A stretch of DNA of 64,000 bases from Sanderia malayensis (GCA_013076295.1 RQOL01000426.1:62001-126000); one strand, 5' to 3'. Numbered from the stretch's first letter, positions 48,294 through 60,334 are shown. Translations and numbers: made by a program. The notes: generated by a model from the letters alone, not told the origin.

Positions 48294-49549
48294 ACTACGT
48301 AACATTTCTAAAGAAGGTAAAGGTGGGAGCTCGAATATTTCCCCTGGCAAGCGACCACCCAGCGCCCACCCTGCGGCCCCCCTGAAAGCCGTTTCTGAAA
48401 GTTGATAACTTCAGTGTGAAGTTTGGAAAAAAAATAGTTGCCTTCAAAAATGTAATCAATCCTGGAAAATTTAAACTCAATGTCTAATAAAAAATATATC
48501 AAACTGTAGCTAAGAAAACAGCGAATCTGATTAAAATATTAACATTTCTTAACAGTGTTGTTTTGAATTTTAAGGGAGTATTTAGTGCAGCCCAACACAA
48601 AAGCCGTGAAAAAATTTATTCATCAGGCAACTTTCAAAACACAAAATCTCCCTAACTTGGTCAAAATTAGTCCATTTGAACTCAAATTACACCAACGCGA
48701 AGGTAATAGCTTGGCGAACATTTATCGAAAGTATTTGGGTAAAAAAACAATGTTTTGGTAGGTTTATCATTAGTTTTCGCAAATGCAAAACACACATGTG
48801 TTGCATGAAAAATTCGTGTTTTCCAGCAAAACCCAAACTCGGCTAAAACTGTCCAAAAACAGAGGAAAATTGACAAAACAAATATAACAACACCAGATAA
48901 CTTTAGTTCTCGTGTAAATAAACAGTTATCGAAAGTTTAAATGGACAAAATCGGCCCAGAACGACCCAAGAAAATCAAAATTGTCTTCGTGTTTTGGTTA
49001 GGCCCTCGAGCCGAAAGAAAAACGTGAGGTTAAACAAAGCAAAACTCCTGCTATTTAAAGCCAAAAACAATTGAATAAAGGAAGTTCCTTGAAATATTTG
49101 TTCACCAATTGTTTCCACAGGTCTTGACAACAATTGACACGTCTTTACAATTCATTTCCGGCACGTATTCACGTTTAAACCCGAGCAACTTGCCGCCCAT
49201 TCAACTAAAAAAACACCTGCTTCTCCCTGCTCGTTTTGCATCTCATTAACTGGGTCGGCCGAACTTTCTAGAAAGTCGCACCACAAAATTGGCCATAACT
49301 CCCGAACCGCTTGGAGTAGAAATTAGCCACATAGTTTACTTTGATGAGCAGAATGCAGCGATCATTTCTATGCCGATTTGCACCCTTATTTGCACCCCAA
49401 AAAAAAGCCTTAATGATATCAAGCCCCGCTCCTTTGATCCCATTGTTTGGTGGAACGTTGCCATTGTTTTTTCGAACGTCGATTGTTCCGGAGACATTGA
49501 CCCATTGTTTGGTCCCTCCGGGTCACGTGTGATCACATTTTATTATATA
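48294..49549 (-). repeat. Conserved non-coding 5' block of Helitron C
   Basis: Full-length copy of the block shared by all U-type elements, from the 5' tip through CACGTGACC, ATCGACGTTCG, the CCCATTTTGTG and AGAAAGT words to the CTTTCAGGGGG sequence just before the satellite. Open frames on either strand differ between copies, so I treat the block as cis-acting or structural DNA. Confidence 0.75.
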
Positions 49550-50038
49550 TCTCTTATATAATAAGATTGTTCCACACGTGACCCGCCGACTGTGAACAAT
49601 GCCCCATTGTTTCTTGAACAATCGACGTTCGAAAAACAATGGGATCAAAGGAATTTGGTTGTGAACACAAAGGCTTTTTTTTGGGTGGTCAATAAGGGTG
49701 CAAATCGGTATAGAAATGATCGCTGCATTGTGCTGATGACAGTGTACTATTTGGCTAATTTCTAACCCCAGCGGTTCCGGGGTTATGTCCCATTTTGTCT
49801 TCCGACTTTCTAGAAAATTCCCCGGATGGAGTTAATGAGATGCAAAACGAGCAGGGAGAAACAGGTGTTTTCATAGTTGAACGGCTTTCAGGGGGGCGGC
49901 AGGGCGGGCACTGCCAGGGGGGAAGATGTAGCGTTTGTATTGTAGGTTATGTATGGTAGGGTATGTATTGTAGGTTATGTATGGTAGGGTATGTATTGTA
50001 GGGTATGTAGTGTAGAGTATGTATTGTAGGGTATGTTA

Positions 50039-51110
50039 TTGCTGCGAAGCAGCCTTTACTAATCTTGGATATAGGCAGGAAAATTCGAGATTTGCCTTCT
50101 GGAGTCACGTGACCAGAACAATAACTATTGCGCAATATTTTGACAATGGCGTTTTTGCTTTCTATCCAATGAGGATTAAGTTATTGCGGTGATTGACGTG
50201 AGTATTGTTCACAGTAAGCAAGGGAAATCTTGCTTTGCATTCAAGCTTTGCCTGGTTTGCTGTGAATGGAAAGCAAAGGAAATCTACGACATCTACGATA
50301 TTCATTTATTCTTAACACCTTTTACATTTACTCACTAGAAATGTTTATGTTCATGTTAACTATTTCAACTATTTCTCAAATTCTTTTCAAATCCGAATTG
50401 TATCTGTAAACAGTAGTGTCGTGTCGTTGTACAAAGTGAAAAAGACGGTCCCTCAATATTATTACTGTATGTCTACAACAAACACTCCCGCTAACATTTC
50501 TACACTCTTTTTTTATAAGAATACATACACTTTATAAGAATAACGAGGCTCAAAATTTGTGTAATTTAAGAAAACTTTAAGAATGTCAGGCTCGCGATCT
50601 TGTGAAACTATTATTTTTAGCAGGCATTTTGTATTTTTGAATTGGTGTGCTTTTCACAGGCAATGGTTTTAAATACACTCATCCAAATTTCGATGAAAGT
50701 GTCGATAAAATCTGTGCTACAGGAAATAAGGACTTGTTAGCCATTGTAATAGTTATGCCTTTTTGGCATTGATGATAATAATAGCAGTGTATTGCCATAT
50801 CCGTATTTTCTGCCGCACTAAGAATAATTTAAGAATATTCAGAAGCTCAAAATAGAAAAAAATGAAGAATAATGAGGCTCAGCAAAAATTAAGTATTCTT
50901 ATAAAATGAAAAGAGTGTATTTGCCACAGTTTCCTCCGCAAATTTCATGTTTTAAAATACTATTAATTTAAGAATTTAACTAAATTCCCTTCGTTTAAAA
51001 TCATTTTCACTGACCGAAAGCATTTAGCCATATTCAATCACATATTTGTATATATTATCAAATTTTTTCATACTCAAGAGCAGCACATATTGCATCCTGC
51101 AAGTATCTAG
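50039..51110 (+). mobile_element. Candidate small rolling-circle element in the satellite (1072 bp)
   Basis: It interrupts the satellite exactly between A (50038) and T (51111); the joined flanks give the common satellite variant GTATGTTATGTAGGG. The right end reads TTGCATCCTGCAA (a 5-bp stem), then GTAT-CTAG: hairpin plus CTAG as in Helitrons. The left end is TTGCTGCGAAGCAGCC with a hairpin, not the usual TC. A TCACGTGACC box and AACAAT words lie at 50105-50128, as in the other 5' ends. No coding region. It may be a third terminus type, or an unrelated element that uses A^T. Confidence 0.55.
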
Positions 51111-51245
51111 TGTAGGGTATGTATTGTAGGGTATGTATGTAGGGTATGTATGTAGGGTATGTATGTATGTATGTATGTATGTAGGGTATGTAGGGTATGT
51201 ATGTATGTATGTATGTATGTATGTATGTATGTATGTATGTATGTA
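51111..51245. repeat. Decayed 14-bp satellite and GTAT tract of E
   Basis: GTAGGGTATGTAT units followed by about 18 GTAT copies with one TAGGGTATG interruption. It continues the array that begins at 49928 before the insert. Confidence 0.93.
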
Positions 51246-52325
51246 GGGTATGTATATTATGTATGGTATTTATATATAGTATATAGGGTATGTATTGATG
51301 TATATATTTATGTAAGTATCTATAGTAAGTATGTTAATATTAATATGTAATGCTTCTATTTCTAACTTTTGTAATTCTTCAAAAAAGATCACTGCAAAAC
51401 AGACACTGTCCTTCTTTTTGAACAAATGATCTTCAATTAACAAATCTTAAAATGAACTCACCTCACTATAATAATGTTCACAAGGAATGACCAAAACATT
51501 CACTTTATGTCTGGGCACCTGAAAACAAGAAGAAATCATGTAATATACTTTATAGCATGTTGACTCATCTCAGTTCTTTTCATGTGGCCTGAAGTCTATA
51601 AATGTAAGTAATTTATTGTAACTGCAAATCATTAATTACTTACCTCCACCTCATGTGTTCACCAAGTCAAAAAACGTATTAAACCTTCTTACCTTTTGTC
51701 AACCTTCCATGGCCTACTCTTATTATTGGTATTTTTACCAGCAGCAATATTTCTGAACATATAACAGATCACCAAAAATCAATGTACTTCATTCTCCACG
51801 TGTCCGAGAAATGGTGTATTTCTAGATATCATGCATAATAAAGTCTACCAAATTATTTCTTCTTATACTTAGAGGTTCCCCTTCACAACCACACTTCTCC
51901 CCATCATCAACGAAGACCAAGGCCGTTTTTCTCTTCGGTGCCAAGTACATGCTCTTGCTGTTGTTGTGTTCAACTGCCTTTCTGTCGAATCGAATGATCA
52001 TCATGAGAATAACAATAACAACAACGAGGCACGCCGCCGAATGGAGGCCACAAAACTTTCAAATTGGCGCGAATTTAAAATAGCAATTGCGTGTTTACTT
52101 TCTTGCTACAGCAAATGTAACATTTTTGTTCATTTTGTTTGTTGGTGAGTTGAATGTTGAAATTTACCTTTTCTAAACAATCCTTATTTACACCGACAGC
52201 GTCTTCTTTAAAGCAATGTTGTCTTTCATTGCATCGCAATGCACTGTCTTTTAGCGTTCTGTCATCTGCTTTTTAGCGTTTCTGTTATCTGGTTTCTCGG
52301 CTACTGTCCAGCCAGTTTTGTTATT

Positions 52326-52737
52326 TTAGTAATTTAGTAATGCTGAAGTAGCTACTATAATCACTAATCGAAATAGGTTACAAGACACTTACCCAGCTTT
52401 CGTAGTTGCTTTGAAGTTTGTAGTCAGAAGGCTCGAAGAGAAACGATGTCAATTTCTTTCTTGTGTGTATGATACCAAAATGAATGCTTAATTATTTAAC
52501 TACTAACTGAGTAACTAAATGTTGCGTTTGATTAAATATAAGTTGCGAGGTTGGGTGTGTGTAAATACTTAAGCAAATAAGGTTAAGAGTATGTTATGGT
52601 TAGACGTTTGACTATAAAAGGCTAATGAATATGTTTGTTTAGATAATAGTTGATAAATATGGTTAAGTGTTAGGATGCGTGTTATGATTCGCTGGTTAGT
52701 TGAAGTGCTCATTGGCAAGGCTGCTGAGCACACTACA
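52326..52737 (-). repeat. 3' LTR of the gypsy element
   Basis: In element orientation it starts TGTAGTGTGCTCAGC at 52737 and ends ATTACTAAATTACTAA at 52326, so the 3' end lacks the usual CA. A tandem TTAGTAA word marks that end. Near-identical to the copy at 56617-57028. Confidence 0.95.
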
Positions 52738-52756
52738 ATAGCTCCCCTCCTAGAAG
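52738..52756 (-). other. Polypurine tract of the gypsy element
   Basis: On the minus strand AGGAGGGGAGCTAT lies directly before the TGTAG of the 3' LTR. This is the expected place for the plus-strand primer. Confidence 0.75.
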
Positions 52757-52844
52757 GCGAGCGAAGTGAAGCGTTCGATATAGCGAATAAAATACGAAAT
52801 GATTACTAGCATGACATAAAAGTGAAATAATGTGCTTAACAGTC

Positions 52845-55800
52845 TTAAGAGTCAAATCCGTAGCGAACGGGAAAATGGACGTGTCTCCAGAGCAAGTAGT
52901 GCGCTGGAGAGGGGCTGGGCGGGCAGTTGTTGTGGAGGTGGTTGTTGTGCGGTAGTAAGTGGGGCGTTGTCTGAAAGCAGAGTGGTGGTGATGTAAGAGG
53001 TAAATAGGCCGTGTCGAGGTGTGCGACTTTGAGGCGGTCAATGCTGACTGTATTAGGTTTGCCTGTGATGGCGAGTAGAAAATGCTTGTCGGTGCGATGA
53101 AGAACTTTGTAAGGGCCATCGTAAGGTGCTTGCAAAGGCTTTCGGACAGCATCGTGTCGAACAAAGACGTGTGTGCAGGAGGCAAGTCAGCTGGTATGTG
53201 CGAAGAGGGTGATTGTTGGCGAAGTGGAATTGCAGATAATTTTTGCATGACTAGCTGAAGACGATGAGCGTAGTTGGCTGGATCGAGGTCTGATTGGTTG
53301 CGAGACGGAGTAAAGAATTCGCCAGGTAAACGTAAAGTTGTTCCAAAGACGAGCTGAGAAGGTGTGCAATCGAGGTCGGTTTTAATTGTATTACGAATTG
53401 AAAGGAGGACGAGGGGCAATGCTTCAGACCATTTGCTTGCATCTGGGTGTGCTTTCAAGGAGGACTTGAGTTGGCGGTGAAATCGTTCTACCATACCGTT
53501 TGCACATGGGTGGTATGAGGTAGTGCGTATACGTTTAATGCCAAGGAGTGTTGTGAGTGTTTTGAAGAGCGAAGATTCAAATTGTGCGCCGCGATCGGTC
53601 GTAATGGTGGATGGGATACCGAAATGGGAAATCCAATGTTGAAGGAAGTGACGTGCGACAGTTTCAGCTGTGATATCTGCAATTGGAATTGCTACTGGCC
53701 ATCGTGTGAATCGGTCGATACAAGTGAGTAGATATCGAAATCCATTCGAAGGTGGAAGTGGACCTACGAGATCGATATGTACGTGATCAAATCGAGCATC
53801 TGGGGTAGCAAATGTGCCAATAGGTGCGACAGTGTGACGTTGAATTTTGGATCGTTGGCAAGGAATGCAGGAACGAGTCCAACGTCAAAGGTCTGTGTTG
53901 ATGTTAGGCCAAACATAGCGTGCGGTGATTAGATTCTGTGTGGCGCGAATACCCGGATGAGATAGAGAATGCAAGTGATCGAAGATGGAACGACGAAAAG
54001 GGACTGGAACGTATGGACGCGGAGTATTAGTCGTTGTATCACAGAGTATGGTGCCTGGGGCGTTAGGAATGGGAAATTCCTTTAATTGAAGTGAAGATGT
54101 GTCGTTCAATTGAGATAGATCTGTGTCTTCTTGTTGTGCTTTGGAGGGCAGTGTGAAATCGATCGGGGATGCCAGGTGTAATGAATTAACTTCAGTTCTT
54201 GACAAAGCGTCAGCAACGACATTTTCGTTGCCAGTGATGTGACGGATGTCGGTGGTGAATTGCGATATGAAGTCCAAGATGGCGAATTTCGCGTGGAGAA
54301 TGACGATCGCAGACGAGGCTAATGCGTACGTTAATGGCTTATGGTCGGTGAGAACGTAAAATTTGCGACCTTCCAGACAATGTCGGAAATGACGAAGTGA
54401 AAGATATACGGCGAGCAGTTCACGACCAAATGTACTATATTTGATTTCGGCGGGCTGTAATCGTTTTGAAAAGAATGAAATCGGCTGCCAAGAACCGCTA
54501 ATGCGTTGTTGTAAAACAGATCCTATGGCAACATTAGATGCATCAACCATGAGGCAATATGGAGCATCGGGTGATGGATGTACCAGTAACGTAGCATCGG
54601 AAAGTGCTGATTTAATGGCTGTAAATGCAGCAAGTGCAGCTTCGTCGAGATGAAGGGCGTTTCTGGTGTGTTTACCGCCCAGAAGATCTGTGAGTGGTTG
54701 AACGATGGTTGCACAGTTTGGAATAAAACGACGATAAAAGTTGATTAAACCTAGGAATTCGCGCAGTTGACGTAGTGATGTAGGTGCCGGAAAATCGCGT
54801 ATTGCAGAAACTTTGGTTTGCAGCGGAGAAATTCCTTCTACGGAGATGTGATGACCGAGAAATTCGAGTGAAGATGAACCAAAGACACATTTTGCTGGGT
54901 TGATTACGACGCCAAATTCGGATAAACGAGTGAAGAGCAGATCTATATGTTGAAGGTGTTCTGCTTCTGAGCGCTGGCAATTAGTAAGTCATCAATATAA
55001 GCGTAAACAAAGTCAAGACCATGTAAAACTTGATTAATAAAGCGTTGAAATGTTTGTGCAGCATTACGTAGACCAAATGGCATGCGGACAAACTCAAATA
55101 ACCGAAGGGGTAGTAATAGCAGTTTTGGGAATATCAGCAGGTTCTACTGGGATTTGATGGTAGGCGCGGACGAGATCAATTTTTGAAAATATTGTTTTTC
55201 CATGTAGCATTGTTGTAAAATCTTGAATATGTGGAATGGGGTAACGGTCCGGAATTGTGACATTGTTAAGTGCGCGGTAATCACCACATGGTCTCCAATC
55301 TCCTGGGGTTGGCTTAGGGACCATGTGAAGTGGAGAGGACCAACTGCTATTTGAGGGCCGAATGATACCAAGTTGGAGCATGTGATCGAATTCACGTTTG
55401 GCTATTGCCAATCGATCAGGTGCAAGACGGCGTGGACGGCTGAAGACAGGAGGACCTTTTGTTTCAATGTGGTGTGTAACATTATGTTTAACTGCTGATT
55501 CGTCATAGTTTGGTCTTGTTATTGAATTAAATTTAGTAAGAAGTTCCTTGTATTTTTGGTTAACGTCGGGAATCGCAAACATAATTAGCTGAGGTGAAGT
55601 CTCTGATGAAGGAATGCCTTGAATTTTTAAATTAGTTGTTGTATCGAATAATAGACGATGACGAACGTTAACATTTAACGAAAAATATGAAAGGAAATCG
55701 GCTCCAATAATAGGTGTGGGAATATCCGCAATAATAAAAATCCAACGAAAGAGTCGACGCAAACCAAGGTTCAAGGTTAACGATCGTTCACCATACGTTG

Positions 55801-56010
55801 CAATGGACGAGTTATTAACGGCTTGAAGTTGGAGGTTAGTGACCTGGTTACGCTTGTCCGAAGGACGACATGGAATAACACTAACGGATGCGCCGGTATC
55901 TACTAAAAATCTAATTCCCGAATAACGGTCGGTGACGTAGTAGAGACGACTATTGTGTAATGTGCCAGAGGGTCTTGTCGCCGCTAAACTCTGGCTTGGC
56001 CGTTTCCCTG
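52845..56010 (-). pseudogene. pol: Gypsy pol (PR-RT-RNaseH-IN), frameshifted
   Basis: Read on the minus strand: protease with VDTGAS (about 55889-55905); reverse transcriptase with [14 protein letters not shown] (near 55275-55315) and the catalytic YIDD at 54988-54999; RNase H with TDHKPL (near 54335); integrase with its zinc-binding region (near 53840-53960), DDE core and GPY-type C-terminus (near 53105-53130). Breaks: a frame change near 55100, another near 54970, a TGA near 53887 and one near 53140. Each domain is otherwise readable. Pol would copy element RNA and integrate the DNA, but the frame as assembled could not give a full product. Confidence 0.9.
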
Positions 56011-56314
56011 TTGTTGTGCACTGTGAGCTGGCTGTGGAGGAGCAGTAGGGGTTACGTCAGCAACGTATGAGCAAGGTGGGGTGCAACGATGGGCCTGTGG
56101 ACCGAACCTCTTATGATACCAGCATATTGGCTGTGGCATGAAGTCCGGACGACTGGGAGAACGGAAACGCTGTTGCTGAAGTTGTTTCGAAATGGCGATC
56201 GTGAGCGTTGAGAATAATTTGGTCTTCGAAAATTGGATTCGGAATTAATTTGGTAGTGAGAGCTTCTACCTGTTTGGTTAACTGATTGATTTGCAATTGG
56301 AGAAGGGATGTCAT
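55984..56314 (-). pseudogene. Gypsy gag remnant with CWYH...C zinc-knuckle-like motif
   Basis: Only about 110 codons lie between the leader and pol. A coiled-coil-like start (LLQLQINQLTKQVEAL) is followed, after a frame change near 56160, by ICWYHKRFGPQAHRC and PPC. That Cys/His arrangement is known from several animal gypsy gag proteins. The frame stops at 55984 and overlaps pol, which is consistent with frameshift expression. Gag is much shorter than usual for the family, so the element may have a gag deletion. Confidence 0.6.
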
Positions 56315-56598
56315 ATTTTTGTTGGTATATTTCCTTTGTATTTAATTGTAGGCCTGTTTTGACTGCAAAGGTGGTTCACGCTGAGGGTGACGAATGTCTC
56401 AAAAACTTGTGAAATTGTTTATATGTTTACACGTTGTAAACCCGCGTGTGTGATTAGCTCAATCGATAAAATGCAAAATAATGTATATGTGTTTTTATTA
56501 CGGTATTGTTCTTTTTCGTATGCTTCGGCCAAGTTAAGATAATACGTATGCAGCGTAAATATACAAAGCAATTAAGAACGAAAGCTGTTCCTTCGGGT

Positions 56599-56614
56599 CA
56601 CGTCGTGGTCACCA
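56599..56614 (-). other. tRNA primer-binding site of the gypsy element
   Basis: On the minus strand TGGTGACCACGACGTG begins two bases after the 5' LTR. TGG pairs with the CCA end of a tRNA. I do not assign the tRNA. Confidence 0.7.
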
Positions 56615-56616
56615 AT

Positions 56617-57028
56617 TTAGTAATTTAGTAATGCTGAAGTAGCTACTATAATCACTAATCGAAATAGGTTACAAGACACTTACCCAGCTTTCGTAGTTGC
56701 TTTGAAGTTTGTAGTCAGAAGGCTCGAAGAGAAACGATGTCAATTTCTTTCTTGTGTGTATGATACCAAAATGAATGCTTAATTAATTAACTACTAACTG
56801 AGTAACTAAATGTTGTGTTTGATTAAATATAAGTTGCGAGGTTGGGTGTGTGTAAATACTTAAGCAAATAAGGTTAAGAGTAGGTTATGGTTAGGCGTTT
56901 GACTATAAAAGGCTAATGAATATGTTTGTTTAGATAATAGTTGATAAATATGGTTAAGTGTTAGGATGCGTGTTATGATTCGCTGGTTAGTTGAAGTGCT
57001 CATTGGCAAGGCTGCTGAGCACACTACA
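56617..57028 (-). repeat. 5' LTR of the gypsy element
   Basis: 412 bp, same length as the other LTR. In element orientation it contains no strong TATA box. It ends at 56617 next to the primer-binding site. Confidence 0.95.
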
Positions 57029-57804
57029 TTATTAACAAAGTAAAGTAAAGTGAAGTTTTTTTATAAAGTAAGTATTTCACTCCTTCACTTCAGCATGACC
57101 TTTTATTCTCATTTCTCACTCAATCTATCAACATAATAATATACAAGTTGACAATGCATTCCTTAGTATCAATGGCAACTTTCTGTTTACAAGATAATCA
57201 ATTCATCCAAAACATCTTTCTTCTTTTGTAAAAACAGGTTTTCAAACAAGTTGATTCCTCGGAATATTTGGTGAGTGTGACAACAATTGTTCCTATACAA
57301 AGCCTATTTTAATTAATGTTTAAATGCCTCACCCTGTAATGTACATTCATATCCCAAATCTGAAGCTTAGCTACTATATTTAAAGTGGTATTAACAGTTG
57401 CAACAATTTATTATCAATAGAAAGCAAATTTACTGCATAATGCAAATCAAATCTAGCCTCATAATACAAAAACAATAAGGGTGATTTATACTTTTTTCTT
57501 TCCAAAAATGAAAAGGATCATTAACTTCTCCAATTTATACATTATCAAAACTGTTTTCCTTATAGTTGTTAAAGAACACAATAGAAAGAGTGATGTAGGT
57601 GATAAGAGAAAGTGCTCAAGTATTTTTATTTGGAAACTTTAAATAACCAATAATTTAATTCAACAATCAAGAGTAATCCCAAACATTTCTTACAATTAGG
57701 TTTTAAATTATTTATTTTATCTTGCAGCTCACCACAAAACAACAACCCCATCCAGTTGCTCACAAAAATCACTCTTATTTCAAATTTTAACATTTTCACT
57801 TAAA

Positions 57805-58110
57805 CTAGGGGTCATCACTCGCTTCGCTCGTTCGCCCCAGCCCGTCAAGTAAAAGAAGCTTAATCTGCTTCGCTCATGCCTCTTTCAACCCCACGGACAA
57901 TGGGTTAGCTCGCTACGTTTGCCTGTCTATCTATTGTCAAGAAACATTGACTGATAGGGCGCACTTCGTGGGCTCGCCTGTCTATCTATTATCAAGAAAC
58001 ATTGCCTGATAGGGCGCACTTCGTGCGCTACATTCGCTTCGCTCATGCCTCTTAGAACCCCACATACAATAGCTTAGCTCACTGCGCTCGCCTGTCTATC
58101 TGTCTGTCTA
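57805..58110 (-). repeat. V-type 3' terminus of D with tandem subterminal modules
   Basis: The tip GGGGCGAACGAGCGAAGCG...GACCCCTAG is preceded by two or three partial repeats. Each has ATAGATAGACAGGCGAGC, GGCATGAGCGAAGCG and CACGAAGTGCGCCCTATCA followed by TTTCTTGA. V2 ends in one such module. Duplication here parallels the doubled 3' modules of the U-type elements. Confidence 0.75.
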
Positions 58111-60334
58111 TTTTTGCATTGACATGCAACATTGGATCATAAAATGGCAATTGATCGTTGAAAGCACAAAACCTTTGGTGAAGGGATTGTAAAAATTTGA
58201 ATGAATCTAAATTGTAACTTTGGGTAGGTCAGCAGAACAATCAACTTAAATTTTACTCTACCAATTGAGCAACGATAGTTGTCTCCCAAGGATAAAAGTA
58301 ATACATTGTTATTGTGTCCCAGATCAGTCTATGAGGCAATAACATTACACAAAAGCTAATTAAATTACAATGTGATAGAAACTTACATAAACAGAATTCT
58401 CCTTTCATGAGTTTTTCAAGGATTTCTTTGACTTTTCATGCATAGTGTGGTTAATGTTTGTTTCAGTCATTTGACATTTGCATGGTGTGAATAGCAAGTA
58501 TTAGTGACATTGACAGCTTCGGTTAATCACTTCAGTATTTGTTTCACTAAGAACCATATAGGAAAAGGGAAGAATTAATAATCAATGAAATGACGATATT
58601 ATAGTTATAGAATAATAGGACAACATGATAGTTGTGCAGGCATATTCATGAATAGCCCTTGTGGAATAGATGAAAAAAGATGTTGGAAATGCAAAGTGAG
58701 TGAAAATCATTTTTCCACTGGTCTACGAATGCTTCATCCATCATCAGTATTGAAAATAACAATAGTTTGATGAGGATGTCAATATATTTTTCTTGTGACA
58801 CATGCATGGAGGCAATGAACAAAAGGAATCAATAAATTGGTAAATACTTCAAGAATTAGTTTAAATCCAAGCTAAGACTGGCAGGCACATGTAGTCAGGG
58901 CATCAAACATCTATTTCTGAAGCAAATAAACTATAAAGGTATCAAATAACTAATCAAAATTTTCGATTTCGTTGCAATAAGTTTTCATGGCCTAACCAAA
59001 ATTAAGATGGTTAAACAATTTGATGAAATGAATTGGGAATAAGTTAAAAATCAAGTGTAAGTGTATTACCTGTAACATACATTGAAAATGTCCCCTGTAA
59101 ATTTGGAAATAGTTTCCCAATTATAAGTTGTCCTGTTTGATGATCTTTTTGTGATGCAAAGCCAAGTTGTTTCAAATTCATATTTCAAAAGTTATCGTTG
59201 AGCATTGATGGAAAAGAGGCCAAAGTTTCTCAACGACCTCGTTTCAATGGCGGATAAAGGGCTATTATTGACGAAGAAGAAGAGCAGAAATGCATCTCAT
59301 TAAGAACGCACATTGACGAAGCTCAGTAAATTAGAAGAGAGTAGATTAATCCTGCATTGTTTTTGCATATAATGTATTAGTACATAAACGGTAAAAAGTA
59401 AGTATCATTCATGATAGCTTAAACTATGTGCTACACACAACTATAAAAACTTTTGGCATACAATTTCATAAAGGAAAACATGAGCTTTAACATGCATGAA
59501 TAAATATGTACACATACTTCTGATGTCCATTTAATGTTCATGTTTATAAATCGAATAGTGAACATGAATGAGATAATTTGTCCGTCTGTAAATAGTATTG
59601 ATTTCTTCATCATGTGGAGTGTTCAGCAATGTCGACAGCATTGTTCAATAGGAAATTCATACTCGCGTGACACACATTAATGCGTTTTCACCATTAAGTT
59701 TGGTAGTAGTAAAAAAAGAAGATTGCCGGTTACATTAGTTTAAAGCTCGAACACCAACTTCAAGGGTAACCTTTGTTCGAGGTTTCCTTGTTCATGAAAA
59801 CTGCAATTCAAATTTGGAATACTAAATAATATCGGGTCATCTATAATGATATAATGAATAAGTAAATGAGTTAATTGGTTGAAAGGAATTTAATCCAATG
59901 CTAATTATTGTTAAAACAGTTATGGTTAATGGAGAGATTGCAGTTTTCACAGAGAAAAGGAAAGCCATACTCCCATAGGCAATATCGGAGAGCATGGCAA
60001 AGCATATCTCTTCTGATACGGGTGCTACCGAGGACCCAGATCGTGTTGTTGCTGTTGGCGAACACCCCCGGCACTGGAGTGTTGTGAAAGTGTCCGGATC
60101 GTTCTTGGCGGATCTTATTGACTGGAGTGGCGAGGCAAACCAGCAATGTTCAAAGCTTTTAACGGCTTTGCTTTCTGAGTGTTGTGCTGATATCACAACA
60201 GGGAACATCACACTGTAATGCAATGCCGATCCGCTAGAACCACAATCTGAGCCCCGTAATTTGTGTATGTGCATTTTGGTAGACTGACACCTCTGTGAGC
60301 AACGCAATTTATGCTCAAAAGTTTGTGAAGACCT
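58111..60334 (-). other. 3' region of Helitron D, no gene recognised
   Basis: AT-rich, without a supported coding frame. A block at about 59725-59800 matches copy C at 36600-36680, so part of the 3' region is conserved between the two lineages. Confidence 0.5.

Larger units (their letters stand above)
34622..49549 (-). mobile_element. Autonomous-type Helitron copy C, nearly complete (14.9 kb)
   Basis: Read on the minus strand: 5' tip TATATAATAAAATG at 49549 with CACGTGACC box, conserved block to about 48294, satellite and microsatellite (47975-48293), AT-rich tract, MITE, gene X (46040-45399), leader, Rep-Hel gene (43349-37235), 2.6 kb of 3' region, and a 3' module ending CCCCCGG-CTAG at 34622. 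It is collinear with copy A but lacks A's 1.5-kb TTAA element. This is the best template in the window for the full element. E is inserted in its extreme 5' tip, four or so bases from the end. Confidence 0.9.
52326..57028 (-). mobile_element. Ty3/gypsy LTR retrotransposon, 4.7 kb, nested in Helitron E
   Basis: Two 412-bp LTRs (52326-52737 and 56617-57028) bound an internal region with a primer-binding site, gag remnant and pol on the minus strand. The target duplication TTATT lies at 52321-52325 and 57029-57033. Copy B has the uninterrupted site TTTTGTTATTAACAAAG near 22096-22110. The LTRs differ at only about four or five positions, so insertion is recent. Protein order PR-RT-RNaseH-IN is that of Ty3/gypsy. 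No env-like region is present. Confidence 0.93.
49550..57804 (+). mobile_element. Helitron copy E, internally deleted and interrupted
   Basis: It starts TCTCTTATATAATAAG at 49550 after an A that belongs to the 5' tip of C (A^T target). At about 49880 it jumps from the early 5' block to the CGGCTTTCAGGGG end of the block, a deletion of about 1 kb with ACGG at the joint. Then come a short satellite, a 1072-bp insert (50039-51110), more satellite and microsatellite, and the B-type leader from 51340, split by the gypsy element (52326-57028). It ends at 57804, where Helitron D is inserted. No Rep-Hel exon is left in the window. Confidence 0.8.

Noticed and set aside
34622..49549. Helentron/Helitron2 rather than Helitron
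   Set aside because: No endonuclease domain after the helicase. Termini are TC-like...CTAG with A^T insertion, which is the canonical Helitron form.
52326..57028. Endogenous retrovirus with an envelope gene
   Set aside because: There is no frame between integrase and the 3' LTR beyond the integrase tail, so no env-like gene.
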